A DNA stretch of 64,000 nt from Pantoea septica (GCF_002095575.1 NZ_MLJJ01000003.1:62001-126000), one strand, 5' to 3'; positions 1 to 10,081 are shown, counted from the stretch's first letter. Program-made: numbers and translations. Notes: generated by a model not told the origin, from the letters alone.

Positions 1-1076
1 ATCTGCCAGTTTGTCTCCTGCCGCTGCTGACGGAGGGCGAAACCTTTGCGGATCGCATCCTGATGCGAGCCGGAAAAAGCGGTGAACACCAGCTCGCCCG
101 CATAAGGATGACGCGGATGCACCGGCAGCTGGTTGCAGCGCGTCACCACCTCCGTCACCTGGTTGATATCGCTGAAGTCAAGCTGAGGCGCGATCCCCTG
201 GCTGTAGAGATTCAGCGCCAGCGTGACGAGATTGACGTTGCCGGTGCGCTCGCCGTTGCCGAACAGGCAGCCCTCAACGCGATCCGCGCCCGCCAGCAGC
301 GCCAGCTCCGCGCAGGCGGTGCCGGTGCCGCGATCGTTATGGGGATGCACGCTAATGCAAACGGCATCGCGGCGGCTGAAGTGACGGCAAAAATATTCAA
401 TCTGATCGGCATAAACGTTCGGGGTATTGACCTCTACGGTTGCGGGCAGATTGACGATCATCGGACGGGCGGCGCAGGGCTGCCAGATATCCGCTACCGC
501 CTCGCAGATCGCCAGCGCGAATTCCGGTTCGGTAAAACAGAAGGTTTCCGGGGAGTATTCAAACGTCCAGTGCGTTTCAGGCCGGGCGTCGCAGCCGTCG
601 CGGATCTGACGCGCCCCCGCGCAGGCCAGCGCAACGATCTCCGCCCGGCTCTGGCCAAACACCCGTTCGCGAAACAGCGGCGCAGTGGCGTTATACAGAT
701 GCAGAATAGCGCGCGGCGCGTCCTGCAACGCCTCGAAGGTGCGGGCGATAAGCGCTTCGCGCGCCTGCGTCAGCACCTGAATAGTGACCGCTTCGGGAAT
801 GCGGCGCTGCTCAATCAGATCGCGCACAAATTGAAAATCGGTTTGCGATGCGGCGGGAAAGGCGACTTCTATCTCTTTAAAGCCGCAGGCCAGCAGCAGC
901 GCCCAAAACGCCAGCTTGCGCTCTGCATCCATCGGTTCAGCCAGCGCCTGATTACCGTCGCGTAAGTCGGTGGAAAGCCAGCGCGGCGCCTTTGTTAGCT
1001 GGCGATCTGGCCACTGCCGATCGGGCAGGGCGATAACGGGAAAAGCACGGTACTTCTCTGCGGGTTGCGTCAACAT
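1..1076 (-). CDS. leuA: 2-isopropylmalate synthase, LeuA type 2 (3' end outside window)
   Basis: Condenses acetyl-CoA with 2-oxoisovalerate in the first step of leucine synthesis. The reverse strand encodes 358 codons from the ATG at 1076, preceded by GGAGG at a short distance. The catalytic DLRDGNQ loop lies at residues 37-43 and the metal-binding HPHND motif further on, followed by [10 protein letters not shown]. Family members of this longer type run to about 550-560 residues, so roughly 200 C-terminal residues lie outside the window. This form differs from the shorter enterobacterial LeuA of the leuABCD operon, and no leuBCD genes are near, so it is probably a second, stand-alone copy. 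The symbol is used in the broad sense. Confidence 0.88.
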   Translation of the reverse strand, partial: MLTQPAEKYRAFPVIALPDRQWPDRQLTKAPRWLSTDLRDGNQALAEPMDAERKLAFWALLLACGFKEIEVAFPAASQTDFQFVRDLIEQRRIPEAVTIQVLTQAREALIARTFEALQDAPRAILHLYNATAPLFRERVFGQSRAEIVALACAGARQIRDGCDARPETHWTFEYSPETFCFTEPEFALAICEAVADIWQPCAARPMIVNLPATVEVNTPNVYADQIEYFCRHFSRRDAVCISVHPHNDRGTGTACAELALLAGADRVEGCLFGNGERTGNVNLVTLALNLYSQGIAPQLDFSDINQVTEVVTRCNQLPVHPRHPYAGELVFTAFSGSHQDAIRKGFALRQQRQETNWQ

Positions 1077-1261
1077 AAAGCCTCCTTAGGGTGTCAGCGC
1101 AGTCTGCCGCACCGCGCCGCGCCGCCGCGCGCGCAAAAATGACAACCGATAACGCAAAAGCGACAGCCTTATGCGGCCGTTGGCAAACCTCATGCGGAAT
1201 CGGCATCGGCGTTTCTCAACGTCCGGTTTATGCTGGTTTTTTTGCGCCAGGAGAAAACAGG

Positions 1262-2194
1262 ATGAAATACCACGCTCTTTATATCGCGCTTGCGCTGGCC
1301 AGCGCCTCCTCCGCGCAGGCCGTCACGCTGCGCATCGCCGATCAGAAAGGCAATATGCGCGCCGAGATGACGGCGGCGCATCAGCTCGACAAGCTAAGCT
1401 ACGCTATCGAGTGGGCGGAATTTCCCGCCGCCGCGCCGCTGGCGGAGGCGCTTAATGCGGGCGCGGTGGACGCGGGCATTATCGGCGACGCGCCGCTGCT
1501 CTTTTCGCTGGCCGCCGGCTCGCAGGTGAAAGCGGTGGCGGTCAGCAAGTCGGTGCCTGCCGGGCTGGCGGTGCTGGTGCGGCCGGATTCGCCCATCAAA
1601 ACCGCCGCCGATCTCAAAGGAAAAAGCATCGCCACCGGACGCGGCTCTATCGGCCATTTTCAGGCGCTGAAAACCCTGGAGCGGGCGGGGCTGAACGATA
1701 AAGATGTCAGCTGGCGCTTTTTACAGCCTGCCGATGCGCGCATCGCGCTTTCTAACGGCGCGGTAGACGCCTGGGCGACATGGGATCCCTATACCGCGCT
1801 GGCGGAAGTGACGCAGAGCGGCCGCATACTGGTCAACGGCGTGGGGCTCTCGACCGGCAACAGCTTTCTGGCCGCCACCGACGCCGCCATCAACGACCCC
1901 GAAAAGCGCGCCGCGCTCCAGGACTACGTCAACCGGCTGGCGGCGGCGGATCGCTGGGCCAACAGCCACGTCGCCGACTACGCGCAGACGCTGGCGAAAA
2001 TTATCGGCTTTCCGCCCGCGGCGGCGGAAAAAGCGTTCTCGCGTCGCCAGTCGCACTGGCAGAGCATTGACGACCAGACGGTGCGGCAGCAGCAGGAGAC
2101 CGCCGACTTTTACCAGAAATATGGCCTGATCCAGCGGTCGCTCGATGTGAAGCCGACCTTCTATCGCGGCCTGACGGTGGCGCAGGGCAGTTAA
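1262..2194 (+). CDS. ABC transporter substrate-binding protein, SsuA/TauA-like
   Basis: Predicted periplasmic binding protein of 310 residues. I chose the ATG at 1262 because AGGAG lies just upstream and it opens directly on a signal peptide (about residues 1-20, ending ...SSAQA); the longer open frame has no signal peptide. The mature part has the type 2 periplasmic-binding-protein order (early VTLRIADQKG, then GAVDAGIIGDAP, then KSIATGRGSIGHF) seen in binding proteins for aliphatic sulfonates and taurine. No permease or ATPase gene is adjacent, so it either works with a remote transporter or is an orphan. The ligand cannot be read from the sequence. Confidence 0.8.
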   Translation: MKYHALYIALALASASSAQAVTLRIADQKGNMRAEMTAAHQLDKLSYAIEWAEFPAAAPLAEALNAGAVDAGIIGDAPLLFSLAAGSQVKAVAVSKSVPAGLAVLVRPDSPIKTAADLKGKSIATGRGSIGHFQALKTLERAGLNDKDVSWRFLQPADARIALSNGAVDAWATWDPYTALAEVTQSGRILVNGVGLSTGNSFLAATDAAINDPEKRAALQDYVNRLAAADRWANSHVADYAQTLAKIIGFPPAAAEKAFSRRQSHWQSIDDQTVRQQQETADFYQKYGLIQRSLDVKPTFYRGLTVAQGS

Positions 2195-2323
2195 CGCCGT
2201 GCGCGGTTGCACGCAAAGACAAAATAGCGTAGAAAACTGAACAAGGAATGTTCGCTGCGCCTGGCGTATACTCACCTGAGCGCAACCGCATAGATGACCG
2301 CACCGGAAAAGCGAGGAGCAGAA

Positions 2324-2527
2324 ATGAACAGGCTGAAAACCCTGATGGGTAAATGGTTCGCCGAGCCGGATAAGTTTATGCGCGGCTTAACCAATGAAGA
2401 TTTGCCCTATACCAGCCAGGACAAGCTGATCCTTGACGTTAACGGCAACGCCCGGCTGAATATGGATAACCCGGACGTAGGCAGAGCGATGCGCGCCCGT
2501 ATGGAAGAGCTGGCGCAAAAAAACTGA
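2324..2527 (+). CDS. Small hypothetical protein (67 aa)
   Basis: A charged, soluble-looking 67-residue protein with no recognised domain. The ATG at 2324 is preferred over an in-frame ATG at 2294 because GAGGAG sits 6-10 bases before it. It is followed after 9 bases by a membrane-protein gene, so the two are probably co-transcribed. It contains short acidic and polar stretches (LTNEDLPYTSQDKLILDV) but nothing diagnostic. Function unknown. Confidence 0.6.
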   Translation: MNRLKTLMGKWFAEPDKFMRGLTNEDLPYTSQDKLILDVNGNARLNMDNPDVGRAMRARMEELAQKN

Positions 2528-2536
2528 GGACGCGCG

Positions 2537-3115
2537 ATGGGACCGCTGGTCATCATGGTCGTGCTGGTGTGCGGCTACTGGTACACGGAAAACTACTATC
2601 CCTCACGCACGCGTCAGGCCCGGTCTAACGGCTGGATCGCCTATTTTTACGTGGCGATGCACGGCGCCAAATTCGCCCTCCAGGGGTTCTTCGGCATTGC
2701 GCTGCTCTACCTGGCCCTCTTTCTTGTCAGCCTGCTGTTCTCCACTCCCCATCTTTTTTTCGCTGATTATGCCGTGCAGGATTACTACTCCTGGCTGACC
2801 CACACCACGCTGATGAATTATCCGCTCTTTTTCGAGCTGTCGCTGGCGCTCGCCTGTCTGCGCGCCTGGCGCGCGGGCGAGGCGGCCCGACGGGCGATGC
2901 GAGACAGCAAAAGCAGCATGGCGGAATACCGAAAAGTGGCGAAAGGAGGATGGCATGGAGTCGCTGCTGCTGCAGGCGATCGAAGAGGAGAAGCTGGTGT
3001 TTGTCACGCTGAAGTCACGCAAGGTCTATATCGGCTACGTCGCCGCGCCGCGCATCGAACATACGCAAACCCAGCATCTGGCGCTTATCCCCTATATCAG
3101 CGGCTACCGCGATAA
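2537..3115 (+). CDS. Inner-membrane protein, N-terminal part of a probable split gene
   Basis: The first ~135 residues look like a genuine membrane protein: a hydrophobic start (MGPLVIMVVLVCGYWYTE), then two longer hydrophobic segments around residues 45-70 and 85-105, then a basic linker ending near MAEYRKVAKGG. After about residue 137 the composition turns into what an off-frame reading of the next gene would give, overlapping it by 160 bases. Enterobacterial proteins of this layout, as I remember them, continue into a cytosolic domain with a SRKVYIGYV motif, which here lies in the next frame. I therefore read this as the front half of one gene broken near 2944-2949, or as a gene whose real end is uncertain. 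Confidence 0.5.
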   Translation: MGPLVIMVVLVCGYWYTENYYPSRTRQARSNGWIAYFYVAMHGAKFALQGFFGIALLYLALFLVSLLFSTPHLFFADYAVQDYYSWLTHTTLMNYPLFFELSLALACLRAWRAGEAARRAMRDSKSSMAEYRKVAKGGWHGVAAAAGDRRGEAGVCHAEVTQGLYRLRRRAAHRTYANPASGAYPLYQRLPR

Positions 3116-3314
3116 AGAGACGCTGCGCTTCTGCGAGCAGCACCGCTACTATCAGCTCTACCTGGCGCAAAATATCACCCCCGATTCCGCGCCGCTCAAC
3201 CTGCAGCATTTTCGTCATCTGATCCCGATGGCGGAGGTCGAGGCGGTTTCGCTGTTTGATGTCGCCACCTACAAGATATTTGACCAGTTCTCGGTTACGC
3301 CGCAGGCAGAGTAA
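2955..3314 (+). CDS. Cytosolic domain protein with SRKVYIGYV motif, probable second half of a split gene
   Basis: A 119-residue soluble reading frame starting ESLLLQAIEEEKLVFVTLKS and containing SRKVYIGYV and LIPYISGYRDKET, patterns I associate with the C-terminal cytosolic part of a family of two-part enterobacterial membrane proteins. GGAGG lies 6 bases before the ATG, so separate translation is possible. Removing one G from the tract AAAGGAGG at 2942-2949 would join the preceding membrane protein directly into this frame (AKEDGMESLL). Function unknown. Confidence 0.55.
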   Translation: MESLLLQAIEEEKLVFVTLKSRKVYIGYVAAPRIEHTQTQHLALIPYISGYRDKETLRFCEQHRYYQLYLAQNITPDSAPLNLQHFRHLIPMAEVEAVSLFDVATYKIFDQFSVTPQAE

Positions 3315-3398
3315 CCATTCGTGCCCTCTGATTTGGCGTTTATCCTGCGGCCGCGTAACATAGCGCGATGTTGAGTTTTTTAAACGCTTATTTCTCCG

Positions 3399-4418
3399 AT
3401 GTTAACTTTTGATGGCCATAACGATCTGCTGCTCAATCTGTGGCTGAATCATCGCGACGCGCCGGTCGACGCCTTCTTTAACGGCATCGAACGCGGCCAG
3501 CTCGATTTTCCGCGCATGCGCCAGGGCGGCTTTTTCGGCGGCCTGTTCGCTCTCTTCGTGCCGCCGCAGGCCTATATCGCCCAGGCGGCGCCGCACCTGG
3601 CGGAAGCGCCTTATCAGCCGCTGGAAATCATGTGGCAGCAGCTGGCTATCCTCACGCAGATCGCCGAGCAGTCGCAGGGGCGCGCGCGGCTGTGCCGCAG
3701 CGCGGCCGAGATTGCCGCCTGCCGCGACGCGGGCGTGCTGGCGCTGGTGGCCCATATCGAAGGCGCGGACGCGCTGGATGAAGAGGGCGAACAGCTGCAG
3801 GCCTTTTACGCGGCCGGCGTGCGCAGCATCGGGCCTTTCTGGAATCTGCCTAACCGCTTCGGCGTCGGCGTGACCGGCGCGTTTCCCGGCTCGCCGGACA
3901 GCGGGCCTGGTCTGACTGACGCCGGCAAGACGCTGATTAAACAGGCCAACGCGCTGAATATGCTGATCGACGTGTCGCATATGAACGAAAAAGCGTTCTG
4001 GGATACCGCCGCGCTCTCCAGTTCGCCGCTGGTGGCGACCCACTCCAACGCCCATGCGCTCTGCGCCCAGCCGCGCAACCTGACCGATGCGCAGCTCGCC
4101 GCCATACGCGACAGCGGCGGCATGGTCGGCATCAACTTCGGCAATGCGTTTCTGCGCGCCGACGGCAAGCGCGACAGTGACACGCCGCTGAGCGACATCG
4201 TCAGACACTACGAACGGCTCATAATGATAATGGGCAGCGATCGTGTGGGACTCGGCTCCGATTTTGACGGCATCTCCGTGCCGGACGCGTTAAAAGACGT
4301 GGCGGGACTGCCGCGCCTGTTCGCGGCATTCCGCGATGCGGGCTATGATCAGGATCGGCTGGAAAAGCTCGCCTCGGATAACTGGCTGCGCGTGCTGCGC
4401 CAGGTCTGGCAGGGCTGA
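3399..4418 (+). CDS. Membrane dipeptidase family protein (peptidase M19)
   Basis: A 339-residue zinc dipeptidase of the renal dipeptidase family. Metal-site motifs are visible in order: GHND at residues 6-9, AHIEGAD near residue 120, DVSHMNEKAFWD and ATHSNAHAL in the middle, and GLGSDFDGI near the C-terminus. There is no signal peptide or membrane segment, so despite the family name it is probably cytosolic. It lies 148 bases upstream of pqqA in the same direction. Whether it takes part in trimming the PqqA peptide or is only a neighbour cannot be told from sequence. Confidence 0.85.
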   Translation: MLTFDGHNDLLLNLWLNHRDAPVDAFFNGIERGQLDFPRMRQGGFFGGLFALFVPPQAYIAQAAPHLAEAPYQPLEIMWQQLAILTQIAEQSQGRARLCRSAAEIAACRDAGVLALVAHIEGADALDEEGEQLQAFYAAGVRSIGPFWNLPNRFGVGVTGAFPGSPDSGPGLTDAGKTLIKQANALNMLIDVSHMNEKAFWDTAALSSSPLVATHSNAHALCAQPRNLTDAQLAAIRDSGGMVGINFGNAFLRADGKRDSDTPLSDIVRHYERLIMIMGSDRVGLGSDFDGISVPDALKDVAGLPRLFAAFRDAGYDQDRLEKLASDNWLRVLRQVWQG

Positions 4419-4566
4419 TTCATTTTCTTAACATTTGCAGGTTGATCTCGGTGCGCCGTTAGCGCACCATCAGCCGGCTCAAAATTGCGTGCATAATCAC
4501 TGGATTGTTTACGTAATGATACCTGACGGGTATCGCTTTGTTCATTCACCTTAGAGGAAGACTATT

Positions 4567-4638
4567 ATGTGGAAAAAACCTGAATTTGTTGATTTACGTC
4601 TCGGTCTGGAAGTTACCCTGTACATCTCCAACCGTTAA
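4567..4638 (+). CDS. pqqA: PQQ precursor peptide PqqA
   Basis: The 23-residue peptide begins [10 protein letters not shown] and ends EVTLYISNR. Glu15 and Tyr19 of the E-x-x-x-Y motif are the residues cross-linked and converted into the cofactor pyrroloquinoline quinone. It is almost identical to the Klebsiella peptide. AGAGGAAG lies upstream of the ATG at 4567. A terminator-like hairpin follows at 4644-4672, consistent with far more pqqA transcript than downstream message. Confidence 0.97.
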   Translation: MWKKPEFVDLRLGLEVTLYISNR

Positions 4639-4643
4639 TATCC

Positions 4644-4672
4644 ATGCCCGCCAGCTGCGCGGGCATTTTGTT
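4644..4672 (+). terminator. Terminator-like attenuator hairpin between pqqA and pqqB
   Basis: Arms ATGCCCGC (4644-4651) and GCGGGCAT (4659-4666) form a perfect 8-bp stem with a 7-base loop, followed by TTTTGTTT. It begins 5 bases after the pqqA stop and ends about 20 bases before pqqB. Partial termination here would favour the short precursor transcript. Confidence 0.7.
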
Positions 4673-4691
4673 TCAACGCCGGGTTTCTCCT

Positions 4692-5609
4692 ATGTTCATC
4701 AAAGTCCTTGGATCCGCCGCTGGCGGCGGTTTTCCTCAGTGGAACTGTAACTGCGCCAACTGTCAGGGCGTGCGCGACGGCACCATTCAGGCCAGCCCGC
4801 GTACGCAGTCCTCGATTATTCTCAGCGACGACGGCGAAAACTGGGTGTTATGCAACGCCTCGCCGGACATCAGCCAGCAGATCGCCCATACGCCAGAACT
4901 GATAAAAAAGGGCGTGCTGCGCGGCACCGCCATCGGCGCCATTATTCTTACCGACAGCCAGATCGATCACACCACCGGGCTGCTCAGCCTGCGCGAAGGC
5001 TGCCCGCATCAGGTGTGGTGCACGCCGGAAGTGCACGCCGATCTCACCAGCGGCTTCCCGGTATTCACCATGCTGAAACACTGGAACGGCGGGCTGCAGC
5101 ATCGTCCCATCGCGCCGCTCGAGCCGTTTAGCGTCGACGTCTGTCCGAACCTGCGTTTTACCGCTATCCCGATCCTTAGCAACGCGCCGCCTTACTCGCC
5201 ATACCGCGACCGCCCGCTGCCGGGACACAACGTGGCGCTGTTTATTGAAAACCTCGCCAGCAAACAGACGCTGCTCTATGCGCCGGGCCTCGGCGAGCCG
5301 GATGCGGTGATTATGCCCTGGCTGCAGAAGGCGGATTGCCTGCTGATCGACGGCACCGTCTGGAAAGATGACGAGCTGCAGGCCGCCGGCGTCGGCACCA
5401 ACACCGGCAAGGCGATGGGCCACCTGGCGCTCTCTGAAGAGCAGGGGCTGATGGCGCTGCTCGCCTCGCTGCCGGCGAAACGCAAGATCCTTATTCACAT
5501 TAACAACACCAATCCGATCCTCAACGAACAGTCGCCGCAGCGTCAGTTTCTGACGCAGCAGGGCATTGAAGTGAGCTGGGACGGTATGGCGATTCATCTT
5601 CAGGAGTGA
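4692..5609 (+). CDS. pqqB: PQQ biosynthesis protein PqqB
   Basis: A 305-residue metallo-beta-lactamase-fold protein of the PQQ pathway; in the family it is proposed to act on the PqqA-derived tyrosine before ring closure. The start is the ATG at 4692 ([15 protein letters not shown]), the conserved N-terminus, not the upstream in-frame ATG that overlaps the hairpin. The structural metal motif CNCANC is at residues 19-24, and [11 protein letters not shown] is the altered active-site loop typical of PqqB. It abuts pqqC with no real gap. Confidence 0.96.
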   Translation: MFIKVLGSAAGGGFPQWNCNCANCQGVRDGTIQASPRTQSSIILSDDGENWVLCNASPDISQQIAHTPELIKKGVLRGTAIGAIILTDSQIDHTTGLLSLREGCPHQVWCTPEVHADLTSGFPVFTMLKHWNGGLQHRPIAPLEPFSVDVCPNLRFTAIPILSNAPPYSPYRDRPLPGHNVALFIENLASKQTLLYAPGLGEPDAVIMPWLQKADCLLIDGTVWKDDELQAAGVGTNTGKAMGHLALSEEQGLMALLASLPAKRKILIHINNTNPILNEQSPQRQFLTQQGIEVSWDGMAIHLQE

Positions 5610-5612
5610 GTG

Positions 5613-6368
5613 ATGCAGATCACCGAGACGCTGACGCCGCAGGCGTTCGAACAGGCGCTGCGCGATAAGGGCGCTTACTACCATATTCATCATCCTTACC
5701 ATATCGCGATGCACAACGGCGACGCGACGCGCGAGCAGATCCAGGGCTGGGTGGCGAACCGCTTCTATTATCAGACCAGCATTCCGCTAAAAGACGCGGC
5801 GATCATGGCCAACTGCCCCGATCCCGCCACGCGCCGCAAGTGGGTACAGCGTATTCTCGACCACGACGGCAGCAACGGCCACGAAGGGGGCATCGAAGCC
5901 TGGCTGCAGCTGGGCGAGGCGGTTGGGCTGACGCGCGAGGCGCTGCTGTCTGAGCGCCATGTGCTGCCGGGCGTACGCTTTGCGGTCGACGCCTATCTCA
6001 ACTTCGCGCGCCGCGCCAGCTGGCAGGAAGCGGCCTGCAGCTCGCTTACCGAGCTTTTCGCGCCGCAGATCCATCAGTCGCGCCTCGACAGCTGGCCGCA
6101 GCACTATCCATGGATTAAGGAAGAGGGTTATTTCTATTTCCGCAGCCGTTTGAGCCAGGCGAACCGCGACGTCGAGCACGGCCTGGCGCTGGCGCTGGAG
6201 TTTTGCGATACGGTCGAGAAACAGAACCGGATGCTGGAGATCCTGCAGTTCAAACTCGACATTCTCTGGACGATGCTGGACGCCATGACCATGGCCTACG
6301 AGCTGAAGCGTCCGCCTTACCATACGGTCACCGACAGGGCGGCCTGGCACACGACAAGGCTGGTATAA
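5613..6368 (+). CDS. pqqC: Pyrroloquinoline-quinone synthase PqqC
   Basis: A cofactor-free oxidase that closes the ring and carries out the final eight-electron oxidation to PQQ. Length is 251 residues from the ATG at 5613, equal to the Klebsiella enzyme; a GTG codon directly in front is the less likely start. The HIHHPYH stretch begins at His24, a known active-site residue, and [11 protein letters not shown]-type helices and FYFRSRL are present. It lies 3 bases after the pqqB stop. Confidence 0.97.
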   Translation: MQITETLTPQAFEQALRDKGAYYHIHHPYHIAMHNGDATREQIQGWVANRFYYQTSIPLKDAAIMANCPDPATRRKWVQRILDHDGSNGHEGGIEAWLQLGEAVGLTREALLSERHVLPGVRFAVDAYLNFARRASWQEAACSSLTELFAPQIHQSRLDSWPQHYPWIKEEGYFYFRSRLSQANRDVEHGLALALEFCDTVEKQNRMLEILQFKLDILWTMLDAMTMAYELKRPPYHTVTDRAAWHTTRLV

Positions 6369-6372
6369 CCCC

Positions 6373-6651
6373 ATGAACGACAACTCAATTCCCGCGTTTC
6401 GCCGCGGCTATCGCATGCAGTGGGAAGCCGCGCAGGATAGTCACGTGGTGCTCTATCCGGAAGGCATGGCGAAGCTGAATGAAACCGCCGCCGCGATCCT
6501 CGAACAGGTCAACGGCAAAGAGAGCGTAAGCGCGATTATCGCCGGGCTCGACGCGCGCTTCCCCGAAGCGGGCGGTGTCGGCGACGATGTCAGAGAGTTT
6601 CTGCGCGCGGCGTATGAACAAAAGTGGATAATGTTTCGTGACCCAGAATAA
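6373..6651 (+). CDS. pqqD: PQQ peptide chaperone PqqD
   Basis: A 92-residue winged-helix-like peptide-binding protein that presents PqqA to the radical SAM enzyme PqqE. The family core ([25 protein letters not shown]) is intact. The gene starts 4 bases after pqqC and its last 14 bases overlap the start of pqqE, so the two are translationally coupled, which suits proteins that work as a complex. Confidence 0.95.
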   Translation: MNDNSIPAFRRGYRMQWEAAQDSHVVLYPEGMAKLNETAAAILEQVNGKESVSAIIAGLDARFPEAGGVGDDVREFLRAAYEQKWIMFRDPE

Positions 6652-7780
6652 TCCCGCCGTCAATCCGCCGCTCTGGCTGCTGGCGGAGCTAACCTACCGT
6701 TGCCCGCTGCAGTGCCCTTACTGCTCCAATCCGCTCGACTTTGCCCAGCAGGAGAAAGAGCTGACCACGGAGCAGTGGATTGAGGTGTTCCGCCAGGCGC
6801 GCGCCATGGGCAGCGTCCAGCTCGGCTTTTCGGGCGGCGAACCGCTGACGCGTAAAGACCTGCCGGAGCTGATCCGCGCCGCGCGCGATCTCGGCTTCTA
6901 CACCAACCTGATCACCTCGGGCATTGGCCTGACCGAGAAAAAGCTCGACGCCTTCGCCGAGGCGGGGCTGGACCATATCCAGATCAGCTTCCAGGCGAGC
7001 GACGAAACGCTCAACGCCGCGCTGGCGGGCTCGAAAAAGGCCTTCCAGCAGAAGCTGGAGATGGCGCGCGCGGTGAAGAAGCACGGCTACCCGATGGTGC
7101 TCAACTTTGTGTTACACCGTCACAACATCGATCAGATCGACAAGATTATCGACCTCTGTATCGAGCTGGAAGCGGACGACGTCGAGCTGGCCACCTGCCA
7201 GTTCTACGGCTGGGCGCAGCTTAACCGCCAGGGCCTGCTGCCGACGCGCGAGCAGATCGCCCAGGCGGAAGCGGTTGTCAGCCGCTACCGCGAGCAAATG
7301 GGCACCAGCGGTAATCTCACCAACCTGCTGTTTGTGACGCCGGACTACTATGAAGAGCGCCCCAAACCCTGTATGGGCGGCTGGGGATCGATTTTCCTTA
7401 GCGTGACGCCAGAGGGCACCGCGCTGCCGTGCCACAGCGCGCGCCAGCTGCCGGTGCAATTCCCGTCGGTGCTGGAACAGTCGCTGGAAGATATCTGGTA
7501 TCGCTCTTTCGGCTTCAACCGCTATCGCGGCTTCGACTGGATGCCGGAACCCTGCCGATCGTGCGACGAGAAAGAGAAGGACTTCGGCGGCTGCCGCTGT
7601 CAGGCCTTTATGCTGACCGGCAACGCCGATAATACGGATCCGGTGTGCAGCAAGTCGCCGCACCACGAGGTGATCCTCGAGGCGAGACGCGAAGCGGCCT
7701 GCAGCGACGTGAAAATCGGCCAGCTGCAGTTTCGCAACCGCGTTAACTCGCAGCTTATCTACAAAACCCGGACCTTTTAA
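6638..7780 (+). CDS. pqqE: PqqA peptide cyclase PqqE (radical SAM)
   Basis: A 380-residue radical SAM/SPASM enzyme that forms the carbon-carbon bond between Glu15 and Tyr19 of PqqA. It starts at a GTG inside pqqD; the N-terminus then matches the family ([20 protein letters not shown]). The SAM cluster cysteines are Cys22, Cys26 and Cys29. The C-terminal auxiliary-cluster cysteines are present in [20 protein letters not shown] and DPVCSKSP. Length and motifs indicate a complete enzyme. Confidence 0.97.
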   Translation: MTQNNPAVNPPLWLLAELTYRCPLQCPYCSNPLDFAQQEKELTTEQWIEVFRQARAMGSVQLGFSGGEPLTRKDLPELIRAARDLGFYTNLITSGIGLTEKKLDAFAEAGLDHIQISFQASDETLNAALAGSKKAFQQKLEMARAVKKHGYPMVLNFVLHRHNIDQIDKIIDLCIELEADDVELATCQFYGWAQLNRQGLLPTREQIAQAEAVVSRYREQMGTSGNLTNLLFVTPDYYEERPKPCMGGWGSIFLSVTPEGTALPCHSARQLPVQFPSVLEQSLEDIWYRSFGFNRYRGFDWMPEPCRSCDEKEKDFGGCRCQAFMLTGNADNTDPVCSKSPHHEVILEARREAACSDVKIGQLQFRNRVNSQLIYKTRTF

Positions 7781-7782
7781 TC

Positions 7783-10081
7783 ATGGTGGAGACGCGTCAG
7801 CTGCGGCTGCGGAACGGCCTGCGCGTCACGCTGATCCATCAGCCCGACGCGCGGCAGGCCGCCGCGCTGGCGCAGGTGGCGGCGGGCAGCCACGACGAGC
7901 CCGACGCCTGGCCGGGGCTGGCGCACCTGCTGGAGCATCTGCTGTTCAGCGACAGCGCCCGGTTCCAGGGCGATGCGCGCCTGATGCCCTGGGTGCAGGC
8001 CGCAGGCGGGCGGCTCAACGCCACCACGCTGGCGCGCAGCAGCGCCTGGTTTTTTCGAAACCGAGCCGGATCTGCTCGGTGAAGGCACGGCGCGGCTGGC
8101 AGATATGCTGGCCACTCCGCAGTTCGCGCCAGCGGCTATCGCTCAGGAATCGGCGGTTATTGATGCCGAATATCGGCTGATCCAGCTGCATACCCCCTCC
8201 AGGCGGGAAGCGGCGCTCAATACGCGCGTCAGCGCGCCCGCCGCCTGTCAGCGTTTTCATATCGGCAGCCGCGACGCCTTCGGCGATGACGTCGGCGCGC
8301 TCAAGCAGGCGCTGCATCAGTTCCATCAGCGTTTCTTTCTGGCGAGCCAGATGCAGCTATGGCTGCAGGGGCCGCAGCCGCTGGAGACGCTGGAGCAGAT
8401 CGCGCGCGCCTTCGGCGACCCTTTGCCCGCCGGCGAAAGCGAGCGGCCGCCCGGCGAAATGCGTTTTGCGGCGGAAGCGGATATCGCCCTGAAGACGCAG
8501 GGCGCAGGAGAATTGTGGATCGCTGCCGCGCTGCGCGGCGAGATGGCGGCTATTCGTGACAACGTCACGTTAATCCGCGAATTTCTTCAGGATGAGGTGC
8601 CGGGCGGCGTGATGCACAGCCTGCGCCAGCGCGGCTGGGCGCAGCGGCTTGAGTTTGCATGGCTGAATCTTGACAGCGCAGGCGGCTGGCTGGCGCTGCA
8701 GATTGAAACGGAGCGGCCCGACGCCGTCTGCGCCTGGTATCCGCAGGTGCTGCGCGCGCTGGCGCACAGCTCGCCGGAACAGCAGCAGCACTATCTGCGC
8801 CTGGCGCAGCGCCGCTTTAACGCGCTGACGCCGCTAGATCAGCTGCGCGAGCGGGCGTTTGGATTCCTGCCGCCCGCAGATACAGCCGGTTTTACGCCGC
8901 TGCTGCACCAGCTTGCAGAGGCGCAGCAGGCGCGGCTGTGGAGCGCGGCCGACGTGCAGGGCACGCCGACCGAGACGCAAGGGTTCAGCCTGGAGCTGCA
9001 GCCCTGGACGCCCGCGCGCGTTGACGAGCCGCTGCCGACCCTGCAGTTTTACCCGCTGGCGCAGCCGCTTGCCGACCTGCCGCCGCCTGCGGCGTCCGCG
9101 CCGCTGCTGCATCTGGCGCCCGGCGAGCAGCCGGCCACCCTGATGCTGCGCCCGGCCTTTTTCACCACGCTCACCCTCGCGCAGGCGGCAGCTATCGACC
9201 GCCGTCTGCGCCCGCTGTTCGCGCTGCTGCGTCATCAGGGCGGCGCGGCAAGCTGGCGGGAGAGTCAGGGCGTCTGGCTGCTGGAGGCGCAGCTGCCGCC
9301 GGGCGGCGAGGCCTGGCTGGCGACGCTGCCGGACGCGTTACGCCTCGACGAAAGCCCGCAAGAGGAGCCGCCGCCGGATGATGTGGCGATCCGCGAGCTG
9401 CTGCGTCGGCTGCCGCAGGCGGTTGCCGCTTCTGCCTCGAGCGGCGGCTGGCGCGCGGCGCTCTACGGCGGTTTGCCGCAGCAGCATGCCGTTATCGCGC
9501 GATGGCTGGCGCCGCTGGCGGGCGCGGACCAGGGAGAGGGCGCAGAGCCAGAGCAGGGCAAACGGCTGACGGTGGCGCACCAGAGCCGCGACGGCGCGCT
9601 GCTGCTGTTTTTGCCTTGCCCGCCCGCGATCTCGCTGGCGGCGCTGCGCGCGCTGGCGCTGCTGATGGAGCCGCGTTTTTTCCAGCGCCTGCGCGTTGAG
9701 CAGCAGATCGGCTACGTCGTCAGCTGCCGCTATCACCGCTGCGTCGATCGCGACGGCGTGCTGTTCGTCCTGCAGTCGCCGGACGTTGCGCCCGCCGCGC
9801 TGCTGGCGGCGTGCCGCCTTTTCGTGCAGCAGCTGCAGATCCCCGATAAGGCCGCCGCGCTGGACGCGTTGCGCACGCGCCTGTGCGCTCAGCTTGACGC
9901 CGTGCCCGACGCGACGGCGGCGCTGCAGCGCGGGCTGCGGCAGGAGGGCGGTCTGCGCGATCTCGACCGGGCGTCGCTTGCCGCGCTGACGCCGACGCAG
10001 CTGCGACAGGCGCACGCGCAGCTTCTCTGCCGCTGGCCGTACGGCGTCGTCGTGGAGTCGCGTCACCTTGATTCGCAATAA
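7783..10081 (+). pseudogene. pqqF: PqqF, M16 zinc protease of the PQQ operon, frameshifted
   Basis: The family degrades PqqA or related peptides. The inverted zinc motif HLLEH lies at residues 48-52 in the first frame (7783-8082); the rest of the protein continues in another frame (about 8056-10081), through SAWFFETEPDLLGEGTARL. The break is a run of six T at 8050-8055; five T would restore one frame of 765 residues, close to the roughly 760 of Klebsiella PqqF. As read, only 99 residues containing the zinc motif would be made. Either the assembly has one T too many or this allele is broken. PqqF can be replaced by other proteases in some bacteria, so PQQ synthesis is not ruled out. Confidence 0.88.

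Noticed and set aside
63-965. A 300-codon plus-strand frame at the window start
   Set aside because: Antisense to the leuA-type gene, whose minus-strand translation shows all family motifs.
8105-10081. Second part of pqqF as an independent protease gene
   Set aside because: It lacks the zinc motif and its upstream in-frame codons continue the PqqF sequence back to the T run, so it is the rest of one broken gene.
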